Source of the DNA: Pseudomonadota bacterium
GTDB lineage: Bacteria; Pseudomonadota; Gammaproteobacteria; Burkholderiales; Methylophilaceae
Assembly: GCA_029569495.1 (NCBI GenBank)
Contig: JAKQTB010000159.1
Coordinates: 1-48,947 of the forward strand
Direction of reading: 5' to 3'
Length of the DNA stretch: 48,947 nt
The translations under genes were made by a program, and so were the position numbers. The notes under the pieces were generated by a model that did not search any database, was not told where the DNA came from, and saw nothing but the letters and a program-made list of their open reading frames with translations. Positions 17,314 through 27,405 of the stretch are shown piece by piece; within the stretch, counting starts at the first letter, position 1; each line of letters opens with the position of its first letter.

Positions 17314-20087
17314 GCTGATTCCTTTAATTCATTGGCTTTAATGGCTGGCGGCAAGGGTGCAAAATAGCCCATCACCAATAACATCATCCCCGCCCCAATA
17401 AATGAGATGATTCGGTCAACTGAGCCGCTTTGTGAGAGATCAAGTAAGAATAGTTTAAGAACCACCAACCCCATCAGGCTAGCGCCTACAATCCATAATG
17501 AACGGCGCTCTTTTTTGTGAGCAAGTAACATCAACCCAAACGCCGTGATGCCCCACAAAAAGGTAAATGCCATTTGTACGGTAGAATTATTAAATATAGA
17601 TACCCATAAATGCGGCGTGCCAACCCAATGATGTAGTGTGCGTAACAGCATGCCATTGAGTAGCGCAAACCCCATTAAACTGGCTAACACGGGGTTAATA
17701 TGTTGCAACTTGCCTAAATGCTTGCTCACTGCGCGCTGCCAAATCAGCAACAATAACAATGCACCTGCCAGCGTTATATCTAACGGATTCACAATCGGAA
17801 AATAAGGCAGTGGTGCGGCGTTTCCGCTGGCATTGAGTGACATATTGAAATACCAAACGACAGTGAGCGCCATGAGCGGCAAACTGCCCACCCACGCCCA
17901 AGTGCGTGCGCTATCAAGGCGTGTGGCATTTAATTGGTTTTTTGCAAATTGCCAATACGTTACCGCGCCAATAATCAGCATCGGTATCACCCCCCAGCCG
18001 ATTTGCGCCCACACGTGCGATTCACTCACATATTGACCCAACTGGTGATGCCACTCCAGCACACCAACAGCCGCCAGCACCCAGAGTAATGGCGCGCGTA
18101 GCCAAGCTTTCTCAGGGATAGCATTACGTGAAATAAGCCAAGCATAAGCCCCGATTGCGAGCGGCCATGCGATAAATCCGTTATTTTTTAGAATAGAATA
18201 GCTACTATAACTAAAGAGTGTAAGAATTGCTTCCCAGCACAAAGCGATACCCATTGCAGGCAACAATAAAGTGGAAAGCGTCGCTGAGCGCGACCATTTC
18301 AATTTATTAGCCACAAAAGGTAATAACGCACTGGTCAGTGCAACAAAAATTAAACCTGCATGCATAAAATTATCGCGTGGCATAAACTCACTGATGGCCG
18401 TTAAGCCCGCACCTACCCACCATAACCAACCCCAAACAGCTAAGGGTGTACGCATCCAATCAAATTTATTTGGGCGATACGCGTTAAGTAGCGCACCACA
18501 TGCCCAACCTGATAGCGCAATAAAGCCAACACCTAAGAATAAGTTTTGATGACCAAACCCACCGTAACCTGTTAAACCCCAGCCCTTTGCAAAAGCCAAA
18601 GCGGCAAGTAATTGCAAGGCAAGCCCCGTAAAAGCAGGAAATTTGCGATTTTGTTTTAAACCTACCCACAATAAGCCCACGCCTTCAACTGCCCAAGCGG
18701 CTGATGTCCAGCGGCCATCAAGCGCTAGTGGTAAGGTGAGCGTGACAAATCCAATGCCTAAGGCTAAAAAGCACTCGCCCAAAAATTTAAGCGTTTCGCG
18801 TTGGCGATTTAACACCCACCATGCCAAGCCTAAATAGAAAATCCCCAAGGCTAAAGCACTATAAGCTAAGCCAAACGGTGTACCTTTAAGCAATGCGTAC
18901 TGCAAACTAAACGCAACCAATGGCGTACCAAACACCAAAGTGGCATCTACATAATCGCTCGCTTTGGTAGATTGTCGATGCGCAAATAAGATTGCGATAA
19001 TGGTAAATAGTAAGAAATGTGCAATTAAGAAAGGCTCAGTGGTGGCAAAAAGGTCAGGCGTATAACTTTTTGCGCCCCAAATTGAACCAATAATAAAGGT
19101 GAAAGCAAATCCCAGCACATTTAGTGAACGCCAGCTTTTATATAAAGCCACGTAAGCAATTCCTAAATTAAGCACTAAATAATAACTAAATAAGCCAATG
19201 TGATTTCCAATGCCAGTTGAAGTTAAAATTGGCGCTAAAAAACCACCTGCAAAGCCTAAAATAGCCAGTGGCAAAGCAGATTGCTTCACCGAAATAAACG
19301 CGGATAAAAACGCAATGGCTGCTAACAATGCAAATGCCGCGCCTGCAGGAATCAGCCCATACATTTTCATGGCCGCAAAAATGGTGAGGTATAAAATGCC
19401 CACACCACCGCCCTGCAACGCCCAAGCATATTGCGAGCGGGTATCACGCAAACGCCAACCAACTATCAACAATGCGATGCCACCCATTGCCACGGCAAGC
19501 AGACGATACTCAATTGGAATCATGCCATTATCTACCGCAAGCTTGAGTAAAAAGCTAATGCCGATAAATAAAATCACAATACCTGCACGCACCATGGTAT
19601 TGCCACCAAATAACCACTCTTTAGCCGCTGCAAAACCTCGCTCAATGATATTTGGCGGCGGCGGCGTATAAGTAGGCTTAACGTAAGCTGGCTTTTCTAT
19701 TGGTTTTTCGATGGTTTTTTCAATAGTTTTAGTTGTAGGCTCAAGCTTAACTGTTGGTTGCACAACGGCTGAAATAGCGCTTTCCGCCATTGGTTTTTCT
19801 AATACTGACGCTACAATTGGCTCGGTAACTGAAACCGTTGGTGTATCTGCCACCTTAAGCGCAGCGGTTTGCACAGGTGTAATTTGCGGCGGGTTGGCTT
19901 TGAGCGCGTCAATTTGTGCGCTAATACGTGCCATTTCTTTGCGTAATTTTTCGGTTTCCTGCTCTAGCTGATAAAGCTTTTTTGCTTTATCGCTTGATGA
20001 AAACATACCAAAAAAGCCAGCAATTGAACCCACTAATATGATGACACCTAATGCCACCCCAATTAAACCTAGCAAAGCCAATTCCAT
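17310..20087 (-). CDS. DUF2339 family polytopic membrane protein
   Basis: A 925-residue integral membrane protein with one N-terminal helix (about 3-28), a coiled coil (about 33-65, QETEKLRKEMARISAQIDAL), a Pro/Lys/Thr-rich linker with repeated EKPIEKP-like units to about 145, and then more than twenty hydrophobic segments to the C-terminus. The family has no established function; proposed transport or envelope roles are untested. The linker suggests a cytoplasmic or periplasmic reach to a partner. It is coupled to DUF3999 downstream and begins 17 bases after the DUF2145 stop. Confidence 0.88.
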   Translation of the reverse strand: MELALLGLIGVALGVIILVGSIAGFFGMFSSSDKAKKLYQLEQETEKLRKEMARISAQIDALKANPPQITPVQTAALKVADTPTVSVTEPIVASVLEKPMAESAISAVVQPTVKLEPTTKTIEKTIEKPIEKPAYVKPTYTPPPPNIIERGFAAAKEWLFGGNTMVRAGIVILFIGISFLLKLAVDNGMIPIEYRLLAVAMGGIALLIVGWRLRDTRSQYAWALQGGGVGILYLTIFAAMKMYGLIPAGAAFALLAAIAFLSAFISVKQSALPLAILGFAGGFLAPILTSTGIGNHIGLFSYYLVLNLGIAYVALYKSWRSLNVLGFAFTFIIGSIWGAKSYTPDLFATTEPFLIAHFLLFTIIAILFAHRQSTKASDYVDATLVFGTPLVAFSLQYALLKGTPFGLAYSALALGIFYLGLAWWVLNRQRETLKFLGECFLALGIGFVTLTLPLALDGRWTSAAWAVEGVGLLWVGLKQNRKFPAFTGLALQLLAALAFAKGWGLTGYGGFGHQNLFLGVGFIALSGWACGALLNAYRPNKFDWMRTPLAVWGWLWWVGAGLTAISEFMPRDNFMHAGLIFVALTSALLPFVANKLKWSRSATLSTLLLPAMGIALCWEAILTLFSYSSYSILKNNGFIAWPLAIGAYAWLISRNAIPEKAWLRAPLLWVLAAVGVLEWHHQLGQYVSESHVWAQIGWGVIPMLIIGAVTYWQFAKNQLNATRLDSARTWAWVGSLPLMALTVVWYFNMSLNASGNAAPLPYFPIVNPLDITLAGALLLLLIWQRAVSKHLGKLQHINPVLASLMGFALLNGMLLRTLHHWVGTPHLWVSIFNNSTVQMAFTFLWGITAFGLMLLAHKKERRSLWIVGASLMGLVVLKLFLLDLSQSGSVDRIISFIGAGMMLLVMGYFAPLPPAIKANELKESA

Positions 20088-20104
20088 AAGATTTCCCTCT
20101 TAAT

Positions 20105-20899
20105 TTACTGCAAGCTCACTGTTAATTCTTGTACTGCACTATCTTGCTGCTTGACAAATTCTTTTACAGATTCCACCGTAACAACTGCAATATTACCCGC
20201 AAAGCGATCTGCATTAGGATGATCATCAAATGCTACATTTGCTTGAAACATGCGGCCACCTAAACGCTTAAGCGTAGGAATACGCAACACACTGGGCTTG
20301 AAGTTTGCCTGCTTCAACCAAGTTTGTGTAGCACTGCGGCTAGTGAATAACTCCTCACTCATAGCGCTGGATAATATTTCCAACACCCATTGATTTGAAT
20401 TTTGATATTTTGTTGAAAAAGGGTGCGCCACCATGTTGTAATGTGGCTCATGAACATGTTTTAAATACGCGGTATTTTTTAACAAAGCCACGATTTTTGC
20501 CTGCATATTTGGTGATGGCGTGACGATAAGGGCATCCCAAGCAAACATATCATCAAAGAAAAAGTTCGCGAGCCCTTCATTAAATAATGCTGAATTGGCG
20601 GTTCCGCATTGATTGAGTTCATGCACTGCCAACCAACGCCCCTGCGGATGGTCGCGCCACACAAAAGCCATATGCGAATAGCGCAGATTATACTTTGATA
20701 GATCTTGCCCTACACGCCCAACCAAGGCAACCTCGGCACCGCTCGCATCTAAAGCCTCGCGGGTTTTAATCGCTAGTTGAAAAGCCTTTTGCACGGTTTC
20801 AGCAGATTGTGGCTTTTCAGTGCAAGCCGTCCCAGCCTCGGCAAATACTGGATGCAGCATTAAACACAGCAACAGGCTTAGTAATTGTTTTTTCATCAT
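20105..20899 (-). CDS. DUF2145 family exported protein
   Basis: A 264-residue protein with an N-terminal signal peptide (KQLLSLLLCLMLHPVFA), so periplasmic or secreted. The body matches DUF2145, a family of unknown function with features of the NlpC/P60-like papain fold: RYSHMAFVWRD resembles the His-containing strand and NQCGTANSALFNEG contains a conserved Cys. A peptidase or amidase activity is possible but not shown. Two adjacent ATGs exist; the upstream one is used here. It is in the middle of the ten-gene run. Confidence 0.8.
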   Translation of the reverse strand: MMKKQLLSLLLCLMLHPVFAEAGTACTEKPQSAETVQKAFQLAIKTREALDASGAEVALVGRVGQDLSKYNLRYSHMAFVWRDHPQGRWLAVHELNQCGTANSALFNEGLANFFFDDMFAWDALIVTPSPNMQAKIVALLKNTAYLKHVHEPHYNMVAHPFSTKYQNSNQWVLEILSSAMSEELFTSRSATQTWLKQANFKPSVLRIPTLKRLGGRMFQANVAFDDHPNADRFAGNIAVVTVESVKEFVKQQDSAVQELTVSLQ

Positions 20900-20945
20900 T
20901 TTATAGGATTGAATTTAATAGGTCTGAATTTTAAAGTTATACATT

Positions 20946-21368
20946 TTATAGTTCTGAATGATGCATTAATGATTTGCCCAGCGCATTTGGGATAAATGCG
21001 ATAACTTTGCCTGAGGCAATAATGGCTGATCCTGCTGTCTCTGCAACCACTTCCACTGAATGTCCTACAGCCACTGAGGCCGCCCCTGAAACATCCCCCG
21101 TAATTTTTAGCGAGAACTTACCCGCCTCTGATACACCTGCCCCCACACCGTGTAACACCATAAGTACACCATCTGCGGTGTTTTCTACGCTTTCAACCAC
21201 TATTTGCCCGCTAGCCGCGACTAATGAGGCAGACCCTACAACGATAGAGCCAACGCCAACGGAAAGTGTTTTTGAAGCATCAAGTGAGGCTGCGGAGCCA
21301 TTAGCTAACGCTGATAAAGGTGAGACAATAGCAGTCGCCAACAATGTCGCCACCAATAGTTGTTTCAT
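20946..21368 (-). CDS. Small exported Gly/Ser/Val-rich protein, function unknown
   Basis: A 140-residue product with a clear signal peptide (KQLLVATLLATAIVSPLSALA) and a mature part of alternating Val, Ala, Ser and Gly (for example VGVGSIVVGSASLVAASGQ), suggesting a regular beta structure or amphipathic repeats. It vaguely recalls small STM0539-like exported proteins found next to DUF2145 genes; this is a weak link. AGGAG precedes the ATG at a good distance. An open frame exists on the opposite strand over the same bases but lacks a ribosome binding site. Confidence 0.72.
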   Translation of the reverse strand: MKQLLVATLLATAIVSPLSALANGSAASLDASKTLSVGVGSIVVGSASLVAASGQIVVESVENTADGVLMVLHGVGAGVSEAGKFSLKITGDVSGAASVAVGHSVEVVAETAGSAIIASGKVIAFIPNALGKSLMHHSEL

Positions 21369-21378
21369 TTTAAATCTC

Positions 21379-22593
21379 CTAAATTAACTGCCGAAAAAAA
21401 CCGCGCGTTTCAAATACGCTGGTTGGAAACTGTTTTTCTTTATAACTGAGTAATCTCTTCATCGCAAAATCAAACATGATGGGGTTATATTTGCGCACTT
21501 CTTGCAAAAATGGCACATGTTCTTTTGCCAACATGCCTTCACGATAAAATTGCTCGCTAGAAATCAGCGGAAAAACCCCTGGCAACGGATAGTCTGTGCC
21601 GTTATGCAAGCGATGATGCCAATCGGTGCGTTGCAATACGTGTTTGAGTACCCACGCATGATTAAACAATGTCGTTGCAGAAATATCGCTAAACAATAAT
21701 TTTTCGTATTCAGGCTTATCCATCATGCGGGTAAACAACTCAAAACTGCTGACTAGCTTATTGCCATGATCATAGTCTTTGTCAACGCCATCACTGGCGC
21801 AATGCGCCATCACCACGCGCACCCCTGCGTCTAACATGGCGCGGGCTTTTAATGGATTATTAACATTTAAATCACCGCCAGGCACGGCACTTTCGCGCCC
21901 TACATGGGTAATCATAGGCATATTGAGTTGTTGTAGTTTTTGGTAAAACTTGGTGCATTTTGATGATGCAGGGTCGATATTCATAGAAGAAGCCAGCCAT
22001 TTCATCGCCACCGCACCTTGGGCGTGGGCTTGCTCTAAGGCATCAATCGCATCAGCGCGATAAGGGTGAATAGAAGCCACCCACTCAAAATGCTGCGGAT
22101 GTTGCGCCACAATTCTTGCGGCGTAGTCATTAGGGATATGAAAGATAGACTCTTCTTTAATTTGCTTGCCAGTTTCATCGTGCGCCCATTCAAAGGCAAA
22201 AAGCATGGTTTTGTAGCCCTCGGGCATCTCGCTAGATAAATGCGCCAAACGCGATACAAAACTGGTGTCTTCATTTTTTTTATCGAGCCCAGCCCCATTC
22301 ACATGAAACCACTTTTGAATTTTTAGTATAGGGTGTCGCCAAGTATCCATCCTGGGCGTAGCCCAAGCGCCACTTGTTCCGCTATCACCAGAGCCAATAA
22401 TATGCGCGTGACAATCCCACACCTGAGTTGCATCAATGCCATCCCAAACTTGGTGCATCAGTGGATGGGTTTTGAGTGACTCTGGCAAGCCTGTTAAGTT
22501 AGGGTTGCGATGACCAGTCTCTAGCCATGCTTTAATCCCTACCATTGCATTCGAGAATGCAGAGGTGGATTGATAGTTTGTCAGCTTAGTCAT
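21379..22593 (-). CDS. Amidohydrolase family protein (Amidohydro_2 type TIM barrel)
   Basis: Metal-dependent hydrolase or decarboxylase of 404 residues, cytoplasmic by lack of a signal. The first-strand HxH is seen in VWDCHAHI, later His ligands in MITHVGRE and VVMAHCASDG, and the last-strand Asp in NGTDYPLPG. The family includes ACMSD-like decarboxylases and lactonases; the substrate here is unknown. It lies 22 bases after the YiiX-like gene and 10 bases before the small exported protein, so it belongs to the same transcription unit. Confidence 0.85.
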   Translation of the reverse strand: MTKLTNYQSTSAFSNAMVGIKAWLETGHRNPNLTGLPESLKTHPLMHQVWDGIDATQVWDCHAHIIGSGDSGTSGAWATPRMDTWRHPILKIQKWFHVNGAGLDKKNEDTSFVSRLAHLSSEMPEGYKTMLFAFEWAHDETGKQIKEESIFHIPNDYAARIVAQHPQHFEWVASIHPYRADAIDALEQAHAQGAVAMKWLASSMNIDPASSKCTKFYQKLQQLNMPMITHVGRESAVPGGDLNVNNPLKARAMLDAGVRVVMAHCASDGVDKDYDHGNKLVSSFELFTRMMDKPEYEKLLFSDISATTLFNHAWVLKHVLQRTDWHHRLHNGTDYPLPGVFPLISSEQFYREGMLAKEHVPFLQEVRKYNPIMFDFAMKRLLSYKEKQFPTSVFETRGFFRQLI

Positions 22594-22615
22594 TTTGGCT
22601 ATTTAATAAATATTT

Positions 22616-24202
22616 TTATAAAAAGCCAGAAAATGCCGCACGCTGTACACCACTTGCATTGTTAGCATTGGTTTTTTCAGCAGATTTTACCAAACGTTCA
22701 TATAAGACTATCCCTTCATGCTTATTGGGTGATTGTTGCTCGCACACCAGCTTTCCATCATGTGCAAATAATACTACCTCTAGCGGGTCTGCTTCATTAC
22801 TGCCCGCGCGCTGGGCAATGTCATCTGGGGTGATTGAAAAGCTACCTAAGACATTTTTAGTTTCAAAATCCACCTGTGGATAAACAATATAAACGAGCTC
22901 AGAGCAAACAATCTTATCGGTAGTATTTACATCAAAATTAAAATCATATTTTTTACCCAAATTGCCAAGCGCCAATGTCACCGTTTGGCGCTGGTCTTCT
23001 ATGCTCAAGTTTTTTGGGCGTAACACCGCTACGTCATCCACATTCATAAATGCTTGTAATTTATTAAGTTGTACGCCGCTTCTTAAAGCTTCAACGACGC
23101 TATGACCCTGTTCAATTTTGGCTAGATTTTTTTGTACAATCGCTTGTTCTAAAAGCCCTAATTCTTTTAATTGCGCTGTACTTCCAACATACACAGCAAC
23201 ATGACCAAAATGCCCAGGAATACTTTTATCAGTGAGCGTAAATGGCGTTTTTTCTAGCAAAATATCGCCTGGTTGCAGTTGGGATAGCATCGTTTGAAAT
23301 ACTTGCGCATCATCTTTCAATTTACCGGCGCGCCAGCGCACTGCCCCCATGGTGTTTCCCACAATTTTTGAACTGGTAAATTTTGCATGATTTAAACTGC
23401 GGCCTGATACATCTATCACGCCGTTGGCTGCTTTAAAAGGCAAAATGGCAATTCTTTTAAATACATTGGCCCCTTTAAAACCCGTCAACATTGGGCTTTT
23501 AGCAATATGTTGATATAGCGACTGAATTGAAGTTGAGCTTCGATTGATTTCAGCCTCTATTGCCTCGCGGTTATCTGCGAAATATCGTACTGCATCGGTA
23601 AAAGCTTTACGATATTCTGTGTTATTTGAGCGCATGGTGGATGAATCATAAAACCCCTCTGGAATACCAAACTCTGGGTAACCTTCATTCAATTTATTTT
23701 TTAATAGTGGATTTTTATCAAAGGCTTGGTGCATCGTTTTGCTATTTTCAAACAAAGTCACTGCGGCTGACATGGCTATGACGATTTCTTCCACCCGCTC
23801 ATTATCACTAATGTCATCATCAACTCTATAAAGCGCTGAGCGGTGAGTAAGTGCTTGCTTAAATAAGCCATCGCGCAAATCATGTGCCTCAGAAAGCGCC
23901 TTTGCCAAGCGCAACGCATAGGCAGAGGGTAGTGCGCCTTTGTGCTTTTTAATGGCTTGATTTGATTCAACCATAAAACTTGGTAATTGCGCACTTAGCT
24001 GTTGTGAACTTGCAATATAAGCCAGCACTGCTTGCGCATCAGTTTCATATTTGCCTGTTACAGCTTGGGGGCTATTAAGCGTTAATACCTCTGCATTATT
24101 TTGCGCATTTTCTGTGTTATTGCCATACGCAATGAAGGGCGCAGAGGTGAAGCACCATATACTGAATGCAATAATTTGTTTTGCTGATATAAAGTTATTC
24201 AT
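22616..24202 (-). CDS. YiiX/YebB-like NlpC/P60 cysteine peptidase, exported
   Basis: A 528-residue protein with an N-terminal signal-like segment (about 5-28), a helical region to about 280, and a C-terminal papain-like domain of the YiiX/YebB type. The domain has PGDILLEKTP, the catalytic His in GHFGHVAVYVG and, later, the Cys in CSELVY, in the permuted order of this family. Likely target is a peptide or amide (lipid or murein) bond in the periplasm. The chosen ATG lies 8 bases inside the M28 gene end; an ATG 10 codons earlier would overlap by 38 bases and is less likely. Confidence 0.82.
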   Translation of the reverse strand: MNNFISAKQIIAFSIWCFTSAPFIAYGNNTENAQNNAEVLTLNSPQAVTGKYETDAQAVLAYIASSQQLSAQLPSFMVESNQAIKKHKGALPSAYALRLAKALSEAHDLRDGLFKQALTHRSALYRVDDDISDNERVEEIVIAMSAAVTLFENSKTMHQAFDKNPLLKNKLNEGYPEFGIPEGFYDSSTMRSNNTEYRKAFTDAVRYFADNREAIEAEINRSSTSIQSLYQHIAKSPMLTGFKGANVFKRIAILPFKAANGVIDVSGRSLNHAKFTSSKIVGNTMGAVRWRAGKLKDDAQVFQTMLSQLQPGDILLEKTPFTLTDKSIPGHFGHVAVYVGSTAQLKELGLLEQAIVQKNLAKIEQGHSVVEALRSGVQLNKLQAFMNVDDVAVLRPKNLSIEDQRQTVTLALGNLGKKYDFNFDVNTTDKIVCSELVYIVYPQVDFETKNVLGSFSITPDDIAQRAGSNEADPLEVVLFAHDGKLVCEQQSPNKHEGIVLYERLVKSAEKTNANNASGVQRAAFSGFL

Positions 24203-25235
24203 CGCTTTTATCTTTAATATTTTTTGAGTCACTCATATAAACCGTCACCGTATGAACCCCTTCAACCACTTTTGCCATACGCGTGTAATCTAGCGTATCG
24301 GCAGTGTCAGTTGCTTTGTGATAATTTGGGTTCCGATAAAACGAGGTGTCAGTAATCATCACTGCGGGCATATCGTGTAACCAATAGGATGCATGGTCAG
24401 AAAAATCTATGCCCGTCATCATTGCAGGAGCGCTAATGGATTCCACAGGAAATTCTGGGTGTGCTGATTGCATGACCATTTTCACCATTTTATTGGTGGG
24501 TGCGGCTGAAAAACGCCCAACAACGCCAATAAAATCGCCGCGTGTGGGGTAAAACCATTTGAGCAAACTGACTGGGTATTCTTGGCTATTTTCAGCTTCG
24601 TTATAGTAACCAATCATTTCTAATACAATCACCAACTCAGGCTGTATGCCAGCCTGCATTAGGCTAGCCACATGTTGGCGACTGCCCATGCTATCGGTTC
24701 TAAAATTAGGCGGCTCTTCTAAAGTATAAGCCACAATTTGCACAGGTATGGTGGGTGGTTTTTTGGCAAAAATTCGCGCTAATTCTAGCAAGCCCGCCAC
24801 GCCGCTGGCGTTATCATCCGCCCCCATGGTGTCTTCATGCACATCATAATGCGCACCAATAATGATGGGCTTGGGTGGGCCATTTTCATAAGTGGCGGTG
24901 TAGTCAATTTTTGGCCCAAAATGGGCAATAATGTTATGAAACTTTTCGCTATCAACTTGATAACTTTGTATTTCTACGCGCTCAGTTGTTTTTTTGAATT
25001 CTGCCTGAATATAATTTGCGGCTAAATCCAGCGTTCTTACATCGCCAAAGTGGCGCGTTGCATACGTTACTGAGAGTTTTTCAACATCTGCTTTTAATCT
25101 TTCAGGGTCAGCCTCTGCTAAACCAGCAAATTTTAATTCACCTATTTCATGGTTAAAAGGCTGCTTTACCCAAGCACCAATCGCCACTGGCACAAGCAAT
25201 AAACTCAATAGCGTGATGAGTAATGCCTTTCTCAC
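24195..25235 (-). CDS. M28 family metallopeptidase, membrane-anchored
   Basis: A 346-residue zinc aminopeptidase-like protein with an N-terminal membrane anchor (about 5-20, LLITLLSLLLVPVAIGAW). The di-zinc signature is seen in GAHYDVHED (first His and Asp), ADDNASG, LEEPPN (catalytic Glu) and DHASYW (last His). Presumed to act on peptides in the periplasm. The start codon is GTG and overlaps the aas stop by 4 bases (GTGA), which supports both the start and translational coupling. Confidence 0.88.
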   Translation of the reverse strand: MRKALLITLLSLLLVPVAIGAWVKQPFNHEIGELKFAGLAEADPERLKADVEKLSVTYATRHFGDVRTLDLAANYIQAEFKKTTERVEIQSYQVDSEKFHNIIAHFGPKIDYTATYENGPPKPIIIGAHYDVHEDTMGADDNASGVAGLLELARIFAKKPPTIPVQIVAYTLEEPPNFRTDSMGSRQHVASLMQAGIQPELVIVLEMIGYYNEAENSQEYPVSLLKWFYPTRGDFIGVVGRFSAAPTNKMVKMVMQSAHPEFPVESISAPAMMTGIDFSDHASYWLHDMPAVMITDTSFYRNPNYHKATDTADTLDYTRMAKVVEGVHTVTVYMSDSKNIKDKSDE

Positions 25236-27364
25236 GCGGTTTCCGCCATTTGTTTAAGCGTCACATAATCGGTTTTACCCGTACCCAATACTGGAATTTC
25301 TTCTACGCGGACAATTTTGCGGGCGATGGCAATTTCAGGCGAACCTGTATTTTTAGCCACAATTTGCAAGTCTTCACGTTTTAATTCTGGGTCTGTGGTA
25401 AATAAAATGATATTTTCACCGCGCCCTGCATCCTCTTGCGTGCTGGCCGCGTGTTGGTGTTCTGGTGCGGCCGTGTTGGCAATATGTTCAACCACTTCTA
25501 GCGACACCATTTCACCCGCAACTTTAGCAAAGCGTTTTACACGACCTTTAATATGAATATAGCCTTGTGCGTCTAACTCTACGATGTCGCCCGTGCTGTA
25601 CCAGCCTTCTGATGGTGGATGCAACACCCCTGGGTTATCAAACAAGTAATAACCCATCATCACGTTTTCACCGCGCACATGGAGCAAGCCACCACTTTCA
25701 ATTCCCGTAACCGTCTCTAGGCGATGCTCTAAGCCAGGCACAAATTGACCGACACTGCCATTTTTATTAGCCATCGCTGTGTTTGCTGAAAGCACCGGCG
25801 CGCACTCTGTTGCGCCGTAGCCTTCTAAAATGCGTATGCCGAATTTTTCTTGGTAGGTTTTGCGCACTTCTTCATTGAGCTTTTCTGCACCGGCAATCAC
25901 CACGCGAAGTTTGTAAAAGTCATAAGGGTGTGCATATTTGGCATAGTTCGCCAAAAAGGTGCTGGTGGCGATAAATACGGTACATCCTCTATCGTAAATC
26001 ACTTCTGGAATCACCTTATATTGTAAAGGTGAGGGAAAAATCACAGTTTTCATGCCGTTATATATCGTAAGAAGGGACGCAGTAAAACCAAAGGCGTGAA
26101 AAACGGGTAACACCAGCATCCACTTATCGGTGACGTTAAAATCTAATATCGCCATAATTTGCGAGATGTTGGTCAAAATGCTTTTATGCGAATGCACTAC
26201 GCCTTTTGGCTTGCCTTCACTGCCTGATGTAAACAGAACAACGGCAGGTTCATCCGGCTTGCTGACCTCCATCGCCGCCCGTGGATAATGTAGGGCATAA
26301 CCGATGAGCCAAGCACGATCAACCACGCCAAACTGCGCGCGTAAATCTTCTAAATATAAAATATTGAGGTTAGTTAAGCCTGCCACCACGCTTTCTAATT
26401 TGGCTGTTTCAATAAACTTGTGTGAGGTAATAATGGTTTTAATGTTGGCAGCAATACAGGCATTTTGCATACCTGCCGTACCTGATGTGTAATTAAGCAT
26501 GGCGGGCACACGGTTAAACGCGCTCATACCTAAATATAGTGCCACTGTGTTAGTGATATTAGGCATCATGACGCCTACGGTTTCACCTGCATGACTGACT
26601 TTGGTAACAATACGGCCCAGTGCTAGGCTTTTTTTCAGCACATTTTGATAGGTTTCTTCTGTTTCGTTGATGTCTTCAATCAGCTTGTAGTTATCGCCAA
26701 ATTTATCTTTAGCATCCAAAAAAGCCTCAAATAAGGTGCGGCTTTTTTGTGATTGAAACAGCATTTTTTGCATGACGCTACGCATGCCTTCACCCGCAAT
26801 ACGGCGGCGCTGTTTACCTGTAGGAAAGCCGTGATGGGTGGCTTTAGGCATCGCGATACTGGTGGTTGGCATGATGGTGAGCGTGACTTTAGGTAGCAAT
26901 CTGCGCGGGTGATGACGGGTTAAGCGCCCAAAATAAGACTCTGCCGCGCCATCAATACGCACGGGCAGAATGTCGGCAGCCGTTTTGCCGGCCACAAAGC
27001 CTGGACCGTCATACACTTTCATCAGATTACCCGTTAAGGTGATGCGGCCTTCAGGGAAAATCACCACATTCTCACCCGCTTCAAGCAATTTAATGACCTT
27101 TTTCATCGCCAACGGGCTGGTGGGGTCAACCGCTAAGTAGGAAGTTAAGCGTAAAGCTTGCCTGAATGACCATTTTTTGAGTACCGAAGTATGTACAACA
27201 AAAGTTGCTTTTTTAGGTAAAAATAAACCAAGCAGCAGGCCATCTAAAAATGATTCGTGATTGGCAACAATAAGTAACCCATCTTCTTTAGGTACGTTTT
27301 CTAAGCCTCGCACCTCAACGCGAAACAAAATCTTGCAGATAAACCTCAATAACTTGGCTAGCAT
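25232..27364 (-). CDS. aas: Bifunctional lysophospholipid acyltransferase/acyl-ACP synthetase
   Basis: Re-acylates lysophosphatidylethanolamine in the inner membrane using fatty acids it activates itself. Residues 1-200 are a PlsC-type acyltransferase with the HxxxxD motif at His36/Asp41 (NHESFLD) and FPEGRI near 103. Residues about 220-710 are an AMP-forming synthetase with TSGSEGKPKG and GYGATECAP. The 710 residues match E. coli Aas (719). It follows the ArsR-type regulator by 41 bases and the LplT-like flippase lies at the far end of the same run, not beside it as in enterics. Confidence 0.93.
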   Translation of the reverse strand: MLAKLLRFICKILFRVEVRGLENVPKEDGLLIVANHESFLDGLLLGLFLPKKATFVVHTSVLKKWSFRQALRLTSYLAVDPTSPLAMKKVIKLLEAGENVVIFPEGRITLTGNLMKVYDGPGFVAGKTAADILPVRIDGAAESYFGRLTRHHPRRLLPKVTLTIMPTTSIAMPKATHHGFPTGKQRRRIAGEGMRSVMQKMLFQSQKSRTLFEAFLDAKDKFGDNYKLIEDINETEETYQNVLKKSLALGRIVTKVSHAGETVGVMMPNITNTVALYLGMSAFNRVPAMLNYTSGTAGMQNACIAANIKTIITSHKFIETAKLESVVAGLTNLNILYLEDLRAQFGVVDRAWLIGYALHYPRAAMEVSKPDEPAVVLFTSGSEGKPKGVVHSHKSILTNISQIMAILDFNVTDKWMLVLPVFHAFGFTASLLTIYNGMKTVIFPSPLQYKVIPEVIYDRGCTVFIATSTFLANYAKYAHPYDFYKLRVVIAGAEKLNEEVRKTYQEKFGIRILEGYGATECAPVLSANTAMANKNGSVGQFVPGLEHRLETVTGIESGGLLHVRGENVMMGYYLFDNPGVLHPPSEGWYSTGDIVELDAQGYIHIKGRVKRFAKVAGEMVSLEVVEHIANTAAPEHQHAASTQEDAGRGENIILFTTDPELKREDLQIVAKNTGSPEIAIARKIVRVEEIPVLGTGKTDYVTLKQMAETA

Positions 27365-27405
27365 TTCAAGTCCCCCAACTTTTATGTTTTAGTTAACGAT
27401 TAAAA

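Noticed and set aside
19210-19671. 153-codon plus-strand frame within the DUF2339 gene
   Set aside because: Shadow of a membrane-protein gene; hydrophobic codon bias yields long antisense frames.
20974-21387. 137-codon plus-strand frame over the small exported protein gene
   Set aside because: The minus-strand frame has a signal peptide and an AGGAG ribosome binding site; the plus frame is Thr/Pro/Ala-rich, has no ribosome binding site and mirrors the repetitive antisense codons.
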